DNA from: Tranzscheliella williamsii | Taxonomy: Eukaryota > Basidiomycota > Ustilaginomycetes > Ustilaginales > Ustilaginaceae | Assembly (NCBI GenBank): GCA_023212725.1 | Contig: JALBYF010000008.1 | Coordinates: 124,001 to 188,000, forward strand | Reading direction: 5' to 3' | Length of the DNA: 64,000 nt | Shown here: piece by piece, positions 40,970-52,077 of the stretch | Position numbering within the stretch: position 1 is the stretch's first letter | Layout of the letters: each line of letters opens with the position of its first letter | Program-made: the position numbers and the translations under genes | Notes under the pieces: generated by a model | Seen by the model: only the letters and a program-made list of their open reading frames with translations | Databases searched by the model: none | Told to the model about the DNA's origin: nothing

Positions 40970-41704
40970 CTAGTTGGCGGCGTCAACGGCCATCTGGTTG
41001 AGGCGTTGGTAGAGAAGGGCGAAGCTGTCGAGGTTATTTGGCTGCGAGGGTTGCGCGGGAGGGCGTGATGAGGCGGGGGCTGCTGAGGAGGTAGTGGCTG
41101 GCGCGGAGGAGGAGGAAGAGGAGGAAGGTGTCGAGTGCGGGGCGGAGGAGGATGTGGGTGGGGGTGAGGAGGAGGAGGTGTGAGTGGGGCGGGGTGTGCG
41201 GGAGGATGTGGGGCGGGGAGTGCGGGAGGGTGCGGGGGTTGAGGTGGTATGTTTGGGCTGTGGGTTGGCGTTGGCAGGGGCCCATTGCATCTGGAAGACG
41301 CCGGTGTCGAGGCTTGTGAAGGAGGCGAAGAGGGCCTCGGACATGTCGAGGCCGCCGGGGGGGCAGGAGGGGCAGGCGTCCTGGACGGTCGCGTAGCGCG
41401 TCTGGCCGTTGTAGGTAATGGCGATCGACTGGCCGCACCACGCCGACCGCTGGCCGAGGTCGCCATACTGCGCCGCATTCAGCGCAACCACATAGTCGCT
41501 CCCGCTGTTGTACTGGCCGCACGCGCCTAGCCCGGCCGCATAGTACGTCGCCCGCCCCGCATACCCCCGCCGCTCCACCCTGCTCCACCGCCGCGCGTGC
41601 TTCGCCGACCGCCCACCCTCACCCCCTTCCTCCCCCAAGCTCCCCACCACCACCGACGCCAACACCAGCACCGCGCACAGCACCCTGCGCATCGAACCTG
41701 CCAT
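40970..41704 (-). CDS. Secreted double-psi beta-barrel (expansin/RlpA/barwin-like) protein
   Basis: 244 residues. Residues ~5-24 form a hydrophobic signal peptide, with an alternative start at Met5. Dibasic sites follow at H-A-R-R (39) and V-E-R-R (47), possible Kex2 cleavage points. The small domain (~48-143) shows G-R-A-T-Y-Y, G-A-C-G-Q-Y-N, W-C-G-Q, V-Q-D-A-C-P-S-C-P-P-G-G-L-D-M-S, and four cysteines. This is the double-psi beta-barrel pattern of fungal secreted DPBB proteins. A Ser/Thr/Pro stalk (~147-222) suggests O-glycosylation and cell-wall attachment, and a short helix ends the protein. No GPI signal is visible. Proteins of this type in plant-associated fungi are often wall-active or effector-like; that role is inferred. 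It converges on FCP1 (193 bases apart). Confidence 0.85.
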   Translation of the reverse strand: MAGSMRRVLCAVLVLASVVVGSLGEEGGEGGRSAKHARRWSRVERRGYAGRATYYAAGLGACGQYNSGSDYVVALNAAQYGDLGQRSAWCGQSIAITYNGQTRYATVQDACPSCPPGGLDMSEALFASFTSLDTGVFQMQWAPANANPQPKHTTSTPAPSRTPRPTSSRTPRPTHTSSSSPPPTSSSAPHSTPSSSSSSSAPATTSSAAPASSRPPAQPSQPNNLDSFALLYQRLNQMAVDAAN

Positions 41705-43643
41705 GACCGAAAAGGCCGTGTAGAAAGTCGAGTCGGCGCTGTAGGATCCGTGGGATCAGAACACGGCTCTCTCACGGCGGTATCGGAGACAAACGCGATT
41801 CTGTCGACGGTAAAAGTAAAGACGGAGAGCAGAAAGAGCTGACAGTAGTGTTGGTAGCTGCAGAGGTGGTAGCGGTAGTGGTCGTGGTAGAAAAGACAGT
41901 GGAAAGAGGTGGACGGCGTCCAGAGAGCACAGAGCTGTGGTGTGGCGAAAGGTGAAAAAGGCAGTTTGCAGGCCAGAAGGGGCCAGAGGGCTTCGGCGGC
42001 ATCGAGAGCAGGATGGAGAGCAGGGATCGACGCAAGGGCGCGGACAGCGATGTCGGAGCACCAACTGAATGTGCGCCGCCGATCGACGCGAAACCATCGA
42101 TGCGGGGACCAGCGACCCAAACGCAGCAAAGACGAGCGACCGGCGCGGTAACGAGGGTGCCATCGTCAAGGAGCGCGAGCGGGTAAGCCTGCTTGGCTAT
42201 GCACACCGTTGCAAGGACATGCGCATCGTGCGTCGAACCGTGAACTGGGTTCGGCAAGGCAGATCCACCAGGCAGGCGACAAGGCAGAGGCGACAAGGGC
42301 AAACTCTAGCTACGCAGGACAACATCCAATCGGCATCATCTCTGTCGCCATAGTGATGGCTGGCTTTTTGGTTGTCTCGTCTGCACGGCAGTTCTGGACG
42401 CGCTGGGCTGCTGTGAGACAATCAGTGTCCAAGTAGGGACCCGTCCACCGCGCTCTGTTACGTAGCAAACAGCCAATGAGATCCGGTAGTCTCTTTCCAG
42501 GATGCCGCTGCCGAACCTAGTGGTTCCAGTGGGGTTGTTGCTAGACGATGCAGGGGCAAAAAGGAAGAAAGAAGGTTTTACCATCTTCCTTTGTTCTCGC
42601 CTGCAGATCGCCGCTGCAATGCCGCTTCTCCAAGTTGAGCGGTGTTCCAATTTGGACAGCAACGGCGTTCAATTGGACAGCAACGTGAATGGCGGGACAG
42701 CAACAGCAACAGTGGGACAGCAACGGCACTATGATAGTATGGCCAATTTGCCGTGTTAGATCGGTTGGCGTTGTGTTGGTTAGGCGCCGCGTCCATCTGG
42801 TGATCCTCTGCACATTCAATCGTGCCTGTTTGGGTGCATTCCTGTCTCCGTCATCGTCAGCGTCAGTGTGCATCATGTGCGGTTGAGTTTGTCTTGTGAC
42901 GTCGATGCCAGCCCATGTCCGAGCGTGACATCCCAGATGATAGCTAACTAAGTATAGTTAGTGACAGCCGATATGTGTCGCCATTTTGTCGCGTCTCGCT
43001 CCGTTACCTCGGCGCCTCTGCATCGGCCTGTCTCGTTGCCACGAAGAGCTGCTCGTTGCCCGGAGAGCTGCTCTCCGCGCGTACAAGAGGTGTGTACCAT
43101 AAGGCTGCGGTATTGAAGGCATTATTGGGACATGTCCTTTGGGCGGGAAGACGTATCGCCGCTCAGTCCATCCGGGATATTGCTATCCATTACATTTGTC
43201 AAGAAAATGAATGGGTAAAAAATGGCCAAGAAATAAGTACAGAAAATCGAGCGTGGACCCATTCCCGTACGAGACGAAAAGCGCCTAGTAACTCTGTTAA
43301 GCTTATGCCGCTTCACTCTAATAGGGTCTCCCCTAGCTTTGGAGAATTTAAGGGTCCAGCGCCGCTCCACTTTGGCGAATTATAAGAAAGCAGCGGCCGA
43401 TACCGCCGATCCCACAGCGTGCAGCTTAACCACCACAAAGCCCGTCCATCAAGCTCAGTTAGGCTTCCCAACACGTCGAGCGTAGCGCATCTTTCTTCAC
43501 TCCGTCAACCACCTCATCACCATCTGCGCCTAGCCTTCTTGCTGCTCGTCGCCACAGCTGCGCTTGCAGCATAGATGCCTTCTCGTGCTAGCGTGCACAA
43601 TACTTGGACTTGAGCGCAGCACGCGCATGTCTCTACTTCCGTG
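41705..43643. promoter_or_regulatory. Long divergent intergenic region, DPBB gene / FAB1
   Basis: 1,939 bases, one of the two largest gene-free stretches of its kind in the window. It includes an evenly spaced GGACAGCAAC repeat (42654-42724) and an AT-rich zone at 43150-43390. Frames are short and composition-driven. I see no tRNA or other RNA gene. Confidence 0.4.
42654..42724. repeat. Four GGACAGCAAC units at ~20-bp spacing
   Basis: Copies at 42654, 42675, 42695 and 42715, that is 21, 20 and 20 bases apart, with variable sequence between. The near two-helical-turn spacing puts them on one face of the DNA. Confidence 0.7.
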
Positions 43644-46600
43644 ATGGCATCAGTGGCACCGACTCCAAACCGACCCGCCATTCCGGAAGGCCTCACCTCG
43701 TTTGGCTTTCTCCACGATGACGACAGTCAACAAGAGAACACCTTCGCACTCGGAGCCCTCTTCAGTCGCGTCAAATCGGCCTTTGCAGGTACATCCCACC
43801 CTGAAACAGCTAACGCCCCTGCCACCAATGTGACCAGTGCAGTACATCCCCACCAATCAGATAACGATGCAACCCATTTCTTCTCCCCATATAACGCAGG
43901 TGTATCGGGGTCTTCCAGCGCTTCAACAACGCCGCCAGTTGTGTCCCACAATCCAAGGCTTTCTCTGCTTAGACCGGGGCGCGGTCTCAGCAATATCGCC
44001 GAGCATCCAGAAACCTCTCACTCTACAACTTCGCCACCCTCAAGGCCTGGCAGTGCAGATCTTCTGTCAAGCAAAAATCGTCGTGCCGATGCCAGTCCTA
44101 GCCGAGCCCGTGGTACCGATCAAGCAGCGCCCACCCATCCTCCCACCGTCGCCTCCATCGCTGCCCAGAACAAGACTCGTCCATCTGGCAGCTCCACCAC
44201 TTTTCTCACCACAAAGTCAATGCCAATGGCTAGCAACCACACTGCCATCCCCAGTTCTTCTCGTCATCTTCCTCTGGCGCTTAGGTCCATAGCTCCAGCA
44301 CCTGCCGTCACCTCCACATCTCCCGCCCTAGCCATCGCCAACAAGTCCACCCTCTCCGGCCCTGCTGCGAGCTATGCAGATGACCGCGACTCTCTCACTG
44401 CCGACGATGACGACGCAGACCTATCGCGCGATACAGTGTCCATACTGAAAGGCGGAGCCATTGACCGCTCCCATCTCGCCAAACATGGCTGGTCCGCCAT
44501 TCCCGGCTTTCCTCTCTCCAAAGACATTCTTGCCGACGATGCCAGGTCCATTCGCAGTAGCTCTACGCGTATGCACAGATCCGAGACACCCGCAGACGAT
44601 CAGACCTCTAGATCAGCTGCCCAAGCCGGCCTTCAGACCAGTGCCGATGCTATCGTCCGCCGCATGCGCGGCGAGGGGCTCAGCCGCAAGTTCTGGATGG
44701 CCGACCAAAATGCCAAAGAATGCCGAGAATGCCTCACTGTTTTCACCCCCTTCAGACGCAAGCACCACTGTCGCATCTGTGGTCAGATCTTCTGCGGCCG
44801 ATGCGCTGCCCACATCATCAAGGGAAAACGCTTTGACTACCAGGGCATGATTCGCGTTTGCAACTTCTGCAAGCGCATGCTCGAAGAGTACGATCGGCAC
44901 GGACTCGAGGGCCATCGCCAACAAAAGCTCACCATTCTCTCGCAACGCGCAAGCAAGAATCCAAATCGAGTCCAGCCTGACAAGGACATGATCTCAGCCC
45001 CTCTCGAAGCGCAGATCAAAAGTCCACAAGCGCAATTTGCCGCCAATCATCTCTTTGCGAGCGCCCCTTCAGGGCCATCTGCCTTTTCTATTGGCCTGCC
45101 GCAAGCGTCGTCGCTCGCATCGGCTCTCGCCCAGGCCGGCAGCGACGATGAAGCATACGGACTCCAACAAGCTCGTGTCGTGGCGGGCCAAAAGAGACTA
45201 TCCGACACGGCTCCGGCGGCTCCCTTCCGCAAGGGCATGGACGAGGAAGACCTTGCTGCCGGAGGCTCGGACCCGGAGATCGACGCTGCTTCCGGCCACT
45301 TTATTGATCCAGAGTTGAACCGCCAAGCCACTGCTTCTCTGTCCTCCACCCGACGTACCGATCAACAGGCGACAACTGCCGTAGCTCCCCTGATCCAAGG
45401 GCATGGTAACACTGCTCCTTCACGGTCTAAACCTGGTTCGCCCAAGGTTGCCTTCCCGTCGTCCGGCGACGATGTAAGCATAAACCCAGCGGCAATTCAG
45501 TCCACTTCTGACTGGCCCAGGTTGAGGCTTGTCAGTGAAACCTCGCGCCCTGTCCAACGCTCACGTCTGCGCTCCTTGCGCACCGTAGCCGCCTTGGATC
45601 CATCTCAAGCCAGTGCGCTTATCCGCTCCCACTTTGAAAGTGCTACTCGCGCCGACTCGCCCCTTCCCCCCACCTCAATGGCAGAAGATGATACGCTAAT
45701 GGACCGCAGCCAGACCCCCGACTTCTACAAGCAAAGCAGGATCTGTCCAGAAGGCATCACTCCTGCACTCCTCGAGGCCTCCATCACACATCACGCTCTC
45801 GACCATCTTCGCAAGATGATGGAGCAGACACTAACACGCTCAGGCATACCCAAAGTTCAGGAATGGCTTGACGTACTGCTACCCTTTGTCCTGACCACCG
45901 TTTCCCGCGTCAAGCCTGATGCCCGCGAGGACCAGAGCCGTGACATCCGCGAGTTTGTCAAGATCAAGCGCATTCCTGGAGGAAAGCCGAGCGATTCCGA
46001 GTACGTCGACGGTTATGTCTGCACCAAGCATGTTGCCACAAAGAAGATGGCGGCGCTGATACCACTCACCCATGCTCGAATCGTCGTCATCCGCTTCCCT
46101 CTTGATTATCACCGCGGTCCAAACCAATTCATGTCTCTCGAGCCTCTGATGGCCCAAGAGTACGAGTTTATCCGCATCCTTGTCGCCCGCATCATCGCCC
46201 TGCGTCCGCAGATCGTAGTCGTGGAGAAAAGGGTCTCACGAACTGCGCTCGAATTGCTCGAGAAGGAGGGCATTGTCGTTGTATGGAATGTCAAAGCCGA
46301 CGGTATCCGAGCCATCAGTCGCTGCACCCAGGCCGACATCATCACCTCCATCGATCGACTTGCCCTCGATCCTCGTATCGGCCGCTGCCGCTTCTTCAAC
46401 GTCGAGACCTATCAGCACGCATCGCTTCCCGGGTGGAAGAAAAGCTTTATGCGCTTCGAAGGTACACCCAAACAGCTCGGCTGCACCATCGTCTTACGAG
46501 GAGCTGAAAGCACTAAACTAAGCCAAGTCAAGAAGATTCTAAACATGATGATTTTCGTCGCCTACAACTTACGGCTCGAGGAGCATGTCATGGCTGACGA

Positions 46601-49600
46601 AGGCGCTGCTATGGACACAATTTACTCTGACAATAGCCCTACCCTTAAGCCTCTTTCATCAAACCTCGTACAAGGCTTCCCTCCTTCTTCTTCGCAAGCA
46701 AGTATGGATCAGCTCATTCTCAGCGAAGAGGCTGCTCAGGGCCATCGCGATAGCGAAAAGTCTTTTATTCTTCGGGCCCGGGCACGCATCCTGCGAGCCC
46801 TCAACCTGTATCAGACGACCCTCATTAGCTCGTCTGCATGCATCAACATTCCAGCTCCTTATCCCATTTTGCGCTTAAAAGATGAAAGTGATCGCCTCAT
46901 TGAACTCCTCGCGCAAAAAGAAGCCGAGGAGCTGGAGCGTATCCTTCGGGACGAAGGCAAGCTGCAAGATTCAGCACTGTCTCTGATAAGTGCCTCGCCA
47001 TCCACTTCGGATCTTGTTGGAGAGGCAGGCATGTCCTCATCCTCGGAGGACAAGACGCCGATCGCTGAGGGTCCCAAAGAGCAAGATCTGCGAAACACAT
47101 CTGTCTTACAAGCCCCTACACCCAAGTACGAGGCTGTTCTACCTCGTGTATACGACACCATTGCCGAGGAAGCCGAAGAGACGAGCTCCGAAGCATCCTG
47201 TAGCCCGTCTGCCGGTGTGTCGCATCCGGAGCAAGCAAACGCTGCCCGTCGTGCTTGCCAATCCCCGCTGAGCGAGAGTCAAACACCAATCATCGCGACT
47301 GCCGCCAACACTTTGACATCAACGCCACGAACCTCCCCACCCCTCATCCCACCACAGAAAGCAGGTACACCCGGCGTTTTTGGCTCCGTCATGAGCGACT
47401 CTTCGAGCCTTAACATCAACTCTGTGCCTACTTCCGAAGTGCCAACAAGAAACCCATCGCCGGGCCCGGGTTCTACACTGTCCATCGCTTCCCAGTCAAC
47501 GGCTGTAGCCCCGTACTCGTCCTTGCAGAAACAAGCGTCTGCATTCGACTTATTCTCGCTGCTGAAGGTGCCTTCCCAGGTCGCCAAAGAAGCAGAATTC
47601 TCAATCGTTCTAGACAGGCACAAAGGTATGCTACATGAATGGGGCCGCTATCTGGATATCCGGCCGGAAGCCGTATCTCCGTTCAACCACAAGAGTCTTC
47701 AGATTATTGTCACCCGTCACTGTACTCTGACACCGAAGCCCTGCCAGGGCCCCAGCCTCGAGTCATTCGAGTTCTATGGCGAACACGACGAGACGCTCGG
47801 CGAGCAGATCGAGAGACTTGCTGCTAACAGTGCAAAGAACTGCTCGGCTAAGGGATGCGGCAAGAACAATGTCTTGCACTTCAATACCTTCGTTCACAAC
47901 CGGATCCGCATTCAGGTTGTCCTCGAAAGATTCGTCTGTCCACTTCCCAACGAAGAGAATCGACTGCTCAGTTGGAGCTATTGCAAGGTGTGTGAGAACG
48001 CCACACCGGTTGCCTTGGTGACCGCAGAGACGTGGAGCTTCAGCTTTGCCAAATACCTCGAACTCTATTTCTACCGCCACGATCATTGCAAGACAAAGCT
48101 GTGCGAGCACGACTTCTACCGAGACCAGGTCAGATACTTTGCCTATCAGAATATGGCTGTTCGGTTTCATTCGGAGGAGGTCGAGGATCTGTATGAGATC
48201 AGCATGCCACAGCCTAAGCTCTTCATCAGTCCTGAAGTCCAAAGCAACATCAAAAACGAAGAGACTGCCACCTTCACCAGGAAGAACCAAGCCTACTGGG
48301 ACAGCGTCATGGCCAGAATTAAGGCATTGGGCAGCGACGCTTGCTCCGAAGCCGCTGGCATCAACAGGGAGAAGAATCGGAACATTGTATCCGACATGAT
48401 CCGCCGCTGCGAAGTGGACCGCAGAGAAATCGAAACTCTGACAGGGGAGCTGTACCAGTTGAGTCCGGCTACCGACGTCCTCTGCCTAAACCAGGCGCGC
48501 AGAGTCCTGCAGGAGAAAGTAGTCAAGTGGGACGTTGACTTTATCGAGTTTGAGAAGAACTGCATACCATCAGAGAAGGACATCCGAAGGATCACAACCA
48601 CGCACCTTAAGCGTCTGTTTACGGAAAAGGACCCCTCGGAGGCGACCTCTAGCCTGCTGCCTCCCGCTGCAGAGATCGACGAAGCGCTTGCCGAAGTTTC
48701 CGACGGCAAGCAGACTCAGCAGACAGCCGGCGAGGATAGCTCTACGTCCGGGGGCCGGATCACCGACCAGAAGGCCGCCGAGCGTCTGGCCCTACCCGCA
48801 ACACACCTGTCTGACACACCTGCGCGGCCAGGGGATCCATCCGTAGACGCTCCGCAGCTCCTTCCTCCAGCACATATGCGCGACAACGGGATCGTGGATG
48901 CCGCCCCCGGTCGCTCTGGTAACGCACTTGACCTGGCGCGAGTGGCTGGCCGTGGTAATGAACAGAAGCCCTTCCGCGATGGCAATTTCGACGACGAGAC
49001 TGACGCGGCGGACTTGTCGCCCATCGAAACCAGGCCGCCAATCAGCCGCCGGGCCTTGTCCCACCCCGTCACTGCTCCATCTTCGCCCACATTCACATTT
49101 GGTAGGAACAGAGACCTCATTGAAAGGCCCAAGTTCCCGAGGGCTGACGAAAGCTCGTGTACGGAGAGTGAGCTGGTGGGTTCCATCACCGGGCTCATCC
49201 GGCGCTTCGATAGCCCGAGAGCCACGGCAGCTTCTGCTTCCTCGCAGCTGACCGTAGAAGCAACGTCTACCAGAGCCGTAGCCAGCGCTGCAACGCGCAG
49301 GCCGACTCTCCGCCGTGGCAAAACTGAAGAGTCCGTGCCGAGTCAGGGAAAGCCATCTGGTCCACGGCGTAAGAGCACACTGGAAGATGGCGAAGAGCTT
49401 GCACCGTCCCCAGCCAGCATGTCGGCACGCAGTCGACTGCCTAGAGCCAAGCGGCAGGACAGCACCGGTTCCGTGTCGACCCTCGGGCGAAAAAGTGGCT
49501 CTGCTACGCCCGTCTCCGGCCAGCCCGCGCCACCACCTTCGAGCTACAAGCCGCCGAAGGGCGAGGGGCCCAAGGCTGGCCCGCGTCCCATCATCGGCCG

Positions 49601-51740
49601 GTCGGGAGCTTCCGCCTCTGCAGCGATGCCTGCAGGTAGAGCCTCCATGAACGTGATCTACAGTGATGGACAAGGCAAGAATAGCGGAACTCTGACTCCA
49701 GGCGGCTCAACCATCACGGCGCAAGGGAGCCGAGTGCCTGTAGCTAGGCGAGGCGAGCATGGCCCCGGCACCCGGAGCCGAGTCTCGACCATCGCCAAGC
49801 ACTTTGATCGCATCAGCAAGGAAGCCGAACGCGAGAGGGAGAGGCAGCACCGGATGCTGATCGCTCAACGCGCGAAGCGTGCTCGGCCTGTCGCCATGAC
49901 ACGCGCCCGAGTTGAGGTCTTTAGCAGTGTTCGCGACGCTGTGAGAGATGACGAGAGCGACGCAGACTCCGCGATCGAAAGCAGCGGCGACGAGAGCGCT
50001 TCGGCTGCAGACAACGAGGACGAGGAAGACGACTCGGACGAAGAGCTTCCCCCGGAGTCGAGTCTCGGGCTGCCCGGCCCCTCTTCACGTGCACGCAGTC
50101 GCCTGACCGCCCAGCGGCTCAAGGGTATATCTCAGCCAGGTGACAATTCGGAGGACGTTACTATGACAGAGGACGCCGACGCGGTAGAAGAAGAGGGCGG
50201 CGATACCATCAAGAAGCGTGGTAACACCGAAGCTGCCACAAAGCTCGGAGCCAACGAAGGCAGAGGGTCGACGATCAAGGCCAAGCGCGGTGAGGCTGTC
50301 ACTGCCGCTCAATTATCCACTACGGCAGGCTCTACGGCAGCTTGTACGACCGCGGACGATGCGAGCACGATCGCAAGCCAAGAGACCGGGCAGGACATCC
50401 GGCCCTCGCCATCCGCAGCCAGCGAGCTGGAGTCCGACGCACAGTCCATCGCCGCCTCTTCCATGACAACGTCTACCATGCCGCTCACGTTGCCGTCCTA
50501 TCTGCGAAATGGCTTTACCTCGGACTCGGACTCGATGCCGAGCCTGGAGAAAAGCTTTCTCAAGACGCTATCCGGCTTCTGGGCTTTCCGGACAGGCGAC
50601 ATGGTGCCTCTGGAATACCCAATGCTCAATTCGGAGCATGTCTTTGCCGACTCTGACATCATCTTTCGCGAGGACGAGCCGACATCAATCGTCGCCTTTA
50701 CGCTCAGCTCGAAGCAGTACAAGGAGCGCCTGAGGGGCATGCGCAGTGAGACGCCTCGTGTGAACGAGACAGAGGAGACGTTCATGCCGGGCACGGCAAG
50801 CGCCAACAACTCTGATGGCTGGGGAATCGTCGACATAGACACCAACGAACTGGAAGGTGTACTTCGAAAGGAGGGTCGCCACTTCCGTTGCGAGTTTGAA
50901 TCGGGAACCACCAGGCTGTGGTGCAAGATCTTATTTGCAGAGCAGTTCGATGCGCTGCGCCGGACGTGCAGCTGCGACCGCTCGGTCATCGAGTCGCTGT
51001 CGCGCTGCTTCAAGTGGGATTCTTCCGGCGGCAAGTCGGGCTCGGCGTTCCTCAAGACCCGAGACCACCGGCTGGTGGTCAAGCAGCTCTCGCGCTTCGA
51101 GATGGACGCCTTCTCCAAGTTTGCCCCGCAGTACTTCAACTACATGTCGCAGTGCATCTCGCGTGGGCGCAAGACAGCGCTTGCCAAGATTTTTGGCTGT
51201 TTCCGAATCGGCTTCCGCAACCCGCAGACAGGCAAGAATCTGAAGCTGGACTGCTTCGTCATGGAGAATCTGTTCTACGGCCTGGACAACATTCGGTCCT
51301 ACGACCTCAAGGGCAGCACGCGCAATCGATACGTGCAGGAAACGGGTAAGGAGAGCGAGGTGCTGCTCGACGAGAACCTGATCGAGACGAACCAGCTGGC
51401 GCCCATGTTCATCCGTGAGCACTCCAAGCGGCTGCTGCGCGCGAGCCTGTACAACGACTCGCTCTTCCTGGCGGACATGAACGTGATGGACTACTCACTC
51501 ATGGTCGGCATCGACAAGGAGAAGCAGACGCTGGTGGTCGGCATCATCGACTTTGTCCGCACCTACACCTGGGACAAGCGCGTGGAGAGCTTTGTCAAGG
51601 AGACCGCGCTCCTCGGCGGCGCCGGCAAGGGCGAGCCCACCATCATTACCCCCCCTGACTACCGCACGCGCTTCCTGACGTTCATCGACCGCGCCCTCCT
51701 CCTCATGCCAGACCACTGGGTCGAGGACTGGGCCCTCTGA
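43644..51740 (+). CDS. FAB1: 1-phosphatidylinositol-3-phosphate 5-kinase Fab1/PIKfyve
   Basis: A single exon of 2,698 residues from the ATG at 43644; the GTG one codon earlier is not a start. Domains in order: disordered Ser-rich N-terminus; FYVE zinc finger at ~350-415 with R-R-K-H-H-C-R and paired cysteines; CCT-chaperonin-like domain at ~740-1070 (I-V-V-V-E-K-R-V-S-R, L-G-C-T-I-V-L-R-G-A); the Cys-rich CCR region at ~1320-1540 (C-P-L-P-N-E-E-N-R, S-W-S-Y-C-K-V-C). The PIPK catalytic domain lies at ~2290-2690 with V-V-K-Q-L-S, Y-D-L-K-G-S-T-R-N-R, N-V-M-D-Y-S-L-M-V-G and G-I-I-D-F-V-R. Fab1 makes PI(3,5)P2 on the vacuole or late endosome with Vac14 and Fig4. The ~700-residue linker before the kinase is low-complexity, basic then acidic. 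All signature residues are intact. Confidence 0.96.
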   Translation: MASVAPTPNRPAIPEGLTSFGFLHDDDSQQENTFALGALFSRVKSAFAGTSHPETANAPATNVTSAVHPHQSDNDATHFFSPYNAGVSGSSSASTTPPVVSHNPRLSLLRPGRGLSNIAEHPETSHSTTSPPSRPGSADLLSSKNRRADASPSRARGTDQAAPTHPPTVASIAAQNKTRPSGSSTTFLTTKSMPMASNHTAIPSSSRHLPLALRSIAPAPAVTSTSPALAIANKSTLSGPAASYADDRDSLTADDDDADLSRDTVSILKGGAIDRSHLAKHGWSAIPGFPLSKDILADDARSIRSSSTRMHRSETPADDQTSRSAAQAGLQTSADAIVRRMRGEGLSRKFWMADQNAKECRECLTVFTPFRRKHHCRICGQIFCGRCAAHIIKGKRFDYQGMIRVCNFCKRMLEEYDRHGLEGHRQQKLTILSQRASKNPNRVQPDKDMISAPLEAQIKSPQAQFAANHLFASAPSGPSAFSIGLPQASSLASALAQAGSDDEAYGLQQARVVAGQKRLSDTAPAAPFRKGMDEEDLAAGGSDPEIDAASGHFIDPELNRQATASLSSTRRTDQQATTAVAPLIQGHGNTAPSRSKPGSPKVAFPSSGDDVSINPAAIQSTSDWPRLRLVSETSRPVQRSRLRSLRTVAALDPSQASALIRSHFESATRADSPLPPTSMAEDDTLMDRSQTPDFYKQSRICPEGITPALLEASITHHALDHLRKMMEQTLTRSGIPKVQEWLDVLLPFVLTTVSRVKPDAREDQSRDIREFVKIKRIPGGKPSDSEYVDGYVCTKHVATKKMAALIPLTHARIVVIRFPLDYHRGPNQFMSLEPLMAQEYEFIRILVARIIALRPQIVVVEKRVSRTALELLEKEGIVVVWNVKADGIRAISRCTQADIITSIDRLALDPRIGRCRFFNVETYQHASLPGWKKSFMRFEGTPKQLGCTIVLRGAESTKLSQVKKILNMMIFVAYNLRLEEHVMADEGAAMDTIYSDNSPTLKPLSSNLVQGFPPSSSQASMDQLILSEEAAQGHRDSEKSFILRARARILRALNLYQTTLISSSACINIPAPYPILRLKDESDRLIELLAQKEAEELERILRDEGKLQDSALSLISASPSTSDLVGEAGMSSSSEDKTPIAEGPKEQDLRNTSVLQAPTPKYEAVLPRVYDTIAEEAEETSSEASCSPSAGVSHPEQANAARRACQSPLSESQTPIIATAANTLTSTPRTSPPLIPPQKAGTPGVFGSVMSDSSSLNINSVPTSEVPTRNPSPGPGSTLSIASQSTAVAPYSSLQKQASAFDLFSLLKVPSQVAKEAEFSIVLDRHKGMLHEWGRYLDIRPEAVSPFNHKSLQIIVTRHCTLTPKPCQGPSLESFEFYGEHDETLGEQIERLAANSAKNCSAKGCGKNNVLHFNTFVHNRIRIQVVLERFVCPLPNEENRLLSWSYCKVCENATPVALVTAETWSFSFAKYLELYFYRHDHCKTKLCEHDFYRDQVRYFAYQNMAVRFHSEEVEDLYEISMPQPKLFISPEVQSNIKNEETATFTRKNQAYWDSVMARIKALGSDACSEAAGINREKNRNIVSDMIRRCEVDRREIETLTGELYQLSPATDVLCLNQARRVLQEKVVKWDVDFIEFEKNCIPSEKDIRRITTTHLKRLFTEKDPSEATSSLLPPAAEIDEALAEVSDGKQTQQTAGEDSSTSGGRITDQKAAERLALPATHLSDTPARPGDPSVDAPQLLPPAHMRDNGIVDAAPGRSGNALDLARVAGRGNEQKPFRDGNFDDETDAADLSPIETRPPISRRALSHPVTAPSSPTFTFGRNRDLIERPKFPRADESSCTESELVGSITGLIRRFDSPRATAASASSQLTVEATSTRAVASAATRRPTLRRGKTEESVPSQGKPSGPRRKSTLEDGEELAPSPASMSARSRLPRAKRQDSTGSVSTLGRKSGSATPVSGQPAPPPSSYKPPKGEGPKAGPRPIIGRSGASASAAMPAGRASMNVIYSDGQGKNSGTLTPGGSTITAQGSRVPVARRGEHGPGTRSRVSTIAKHFDRISKEAERERERQHRMLIAQRAKRARPVAMTRARVEVFSSVRDAVRDDESDADSAIESSGDESASAADNEDEEDDSDEELPPESSLGLPGPSSRARSRLTAQRLKGISQPGDNSEDVTMTEDADAVEEEGGDTIKKRGNTEAATKLGANEGRGSTIKAKRGEAVTAAQLSTTAGSTAACTTADDASTIASQETGQDIRPSPSAASELESDAQSIAASSMTTSTMPLTLPSYLRNGFTSDSDSMPSLEKSFLKTLSGFWAFRTGDMVPLEYPMLNSEHVFADSDIIFREDEPTSIVAFTLSSKQYKERLRGMRSETPRVNETEETFMPGTASANNSDGWGIVDIDTNELEGVLRKEGRHFRCEFESGTTRLWCKILFAEQFDALRRTCSCDRSVIESLSRCFKWDSSGGKSGSAFLKTRDHRLVVKQLSRFEMDAFSKFAPQYFNYMSQCISRGRKTALAKIFGCFRIGFRNPQTGKNLKLDCFVMENLFYGLDNIRSYDLKGSTRNRYVQETGKESEVLLDENLIETNQLAPMFIREHSKRLLRASLYNDSLFLADMNVMDYSLMVGIDKEKQTLVVGIIDFVRTYTWDKRVESFVKETALLGGAGKGEPTIITPPDYRTRFLTFIDRALLLMPDHWVEDWAL

Positions 51741-52077
51741 TCTCCCGCGTCCGCCTGTACTCCGGGCGAAAGACCCCAAAATCAAGGCCTACGAGATCCA
51801 CAAGTACAACAACTTCTCCTAGCTGCCTCCTGCCTACCACTGCCACCCTCTCTTTACATGCACATCCGCCGATAGCGCTCTGCGGCGTTTCGCCGTCTCG
51901 CTTTGCAACCATTGACTATGCATCTGTCCCTGCAAGGCACCTCCTGCTTGTTTGAAGGGCGGCTAGGACAATAGAATGGTGGTACACAACGGACCGGGGT
52001 CACAGACAAGGTGGGCATGAGGAAATGGACAGACGGAAGCGTACCAGGTCGGGGACAGGCCCGGCATGGCTCCTGCG
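51741..52077. other. Convergent 3' flanks FAB1 / NTPase gene
   Basis: 337 bases. Nothing beyond presumed 3' UTRs is seen. Confidence 0.4.
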
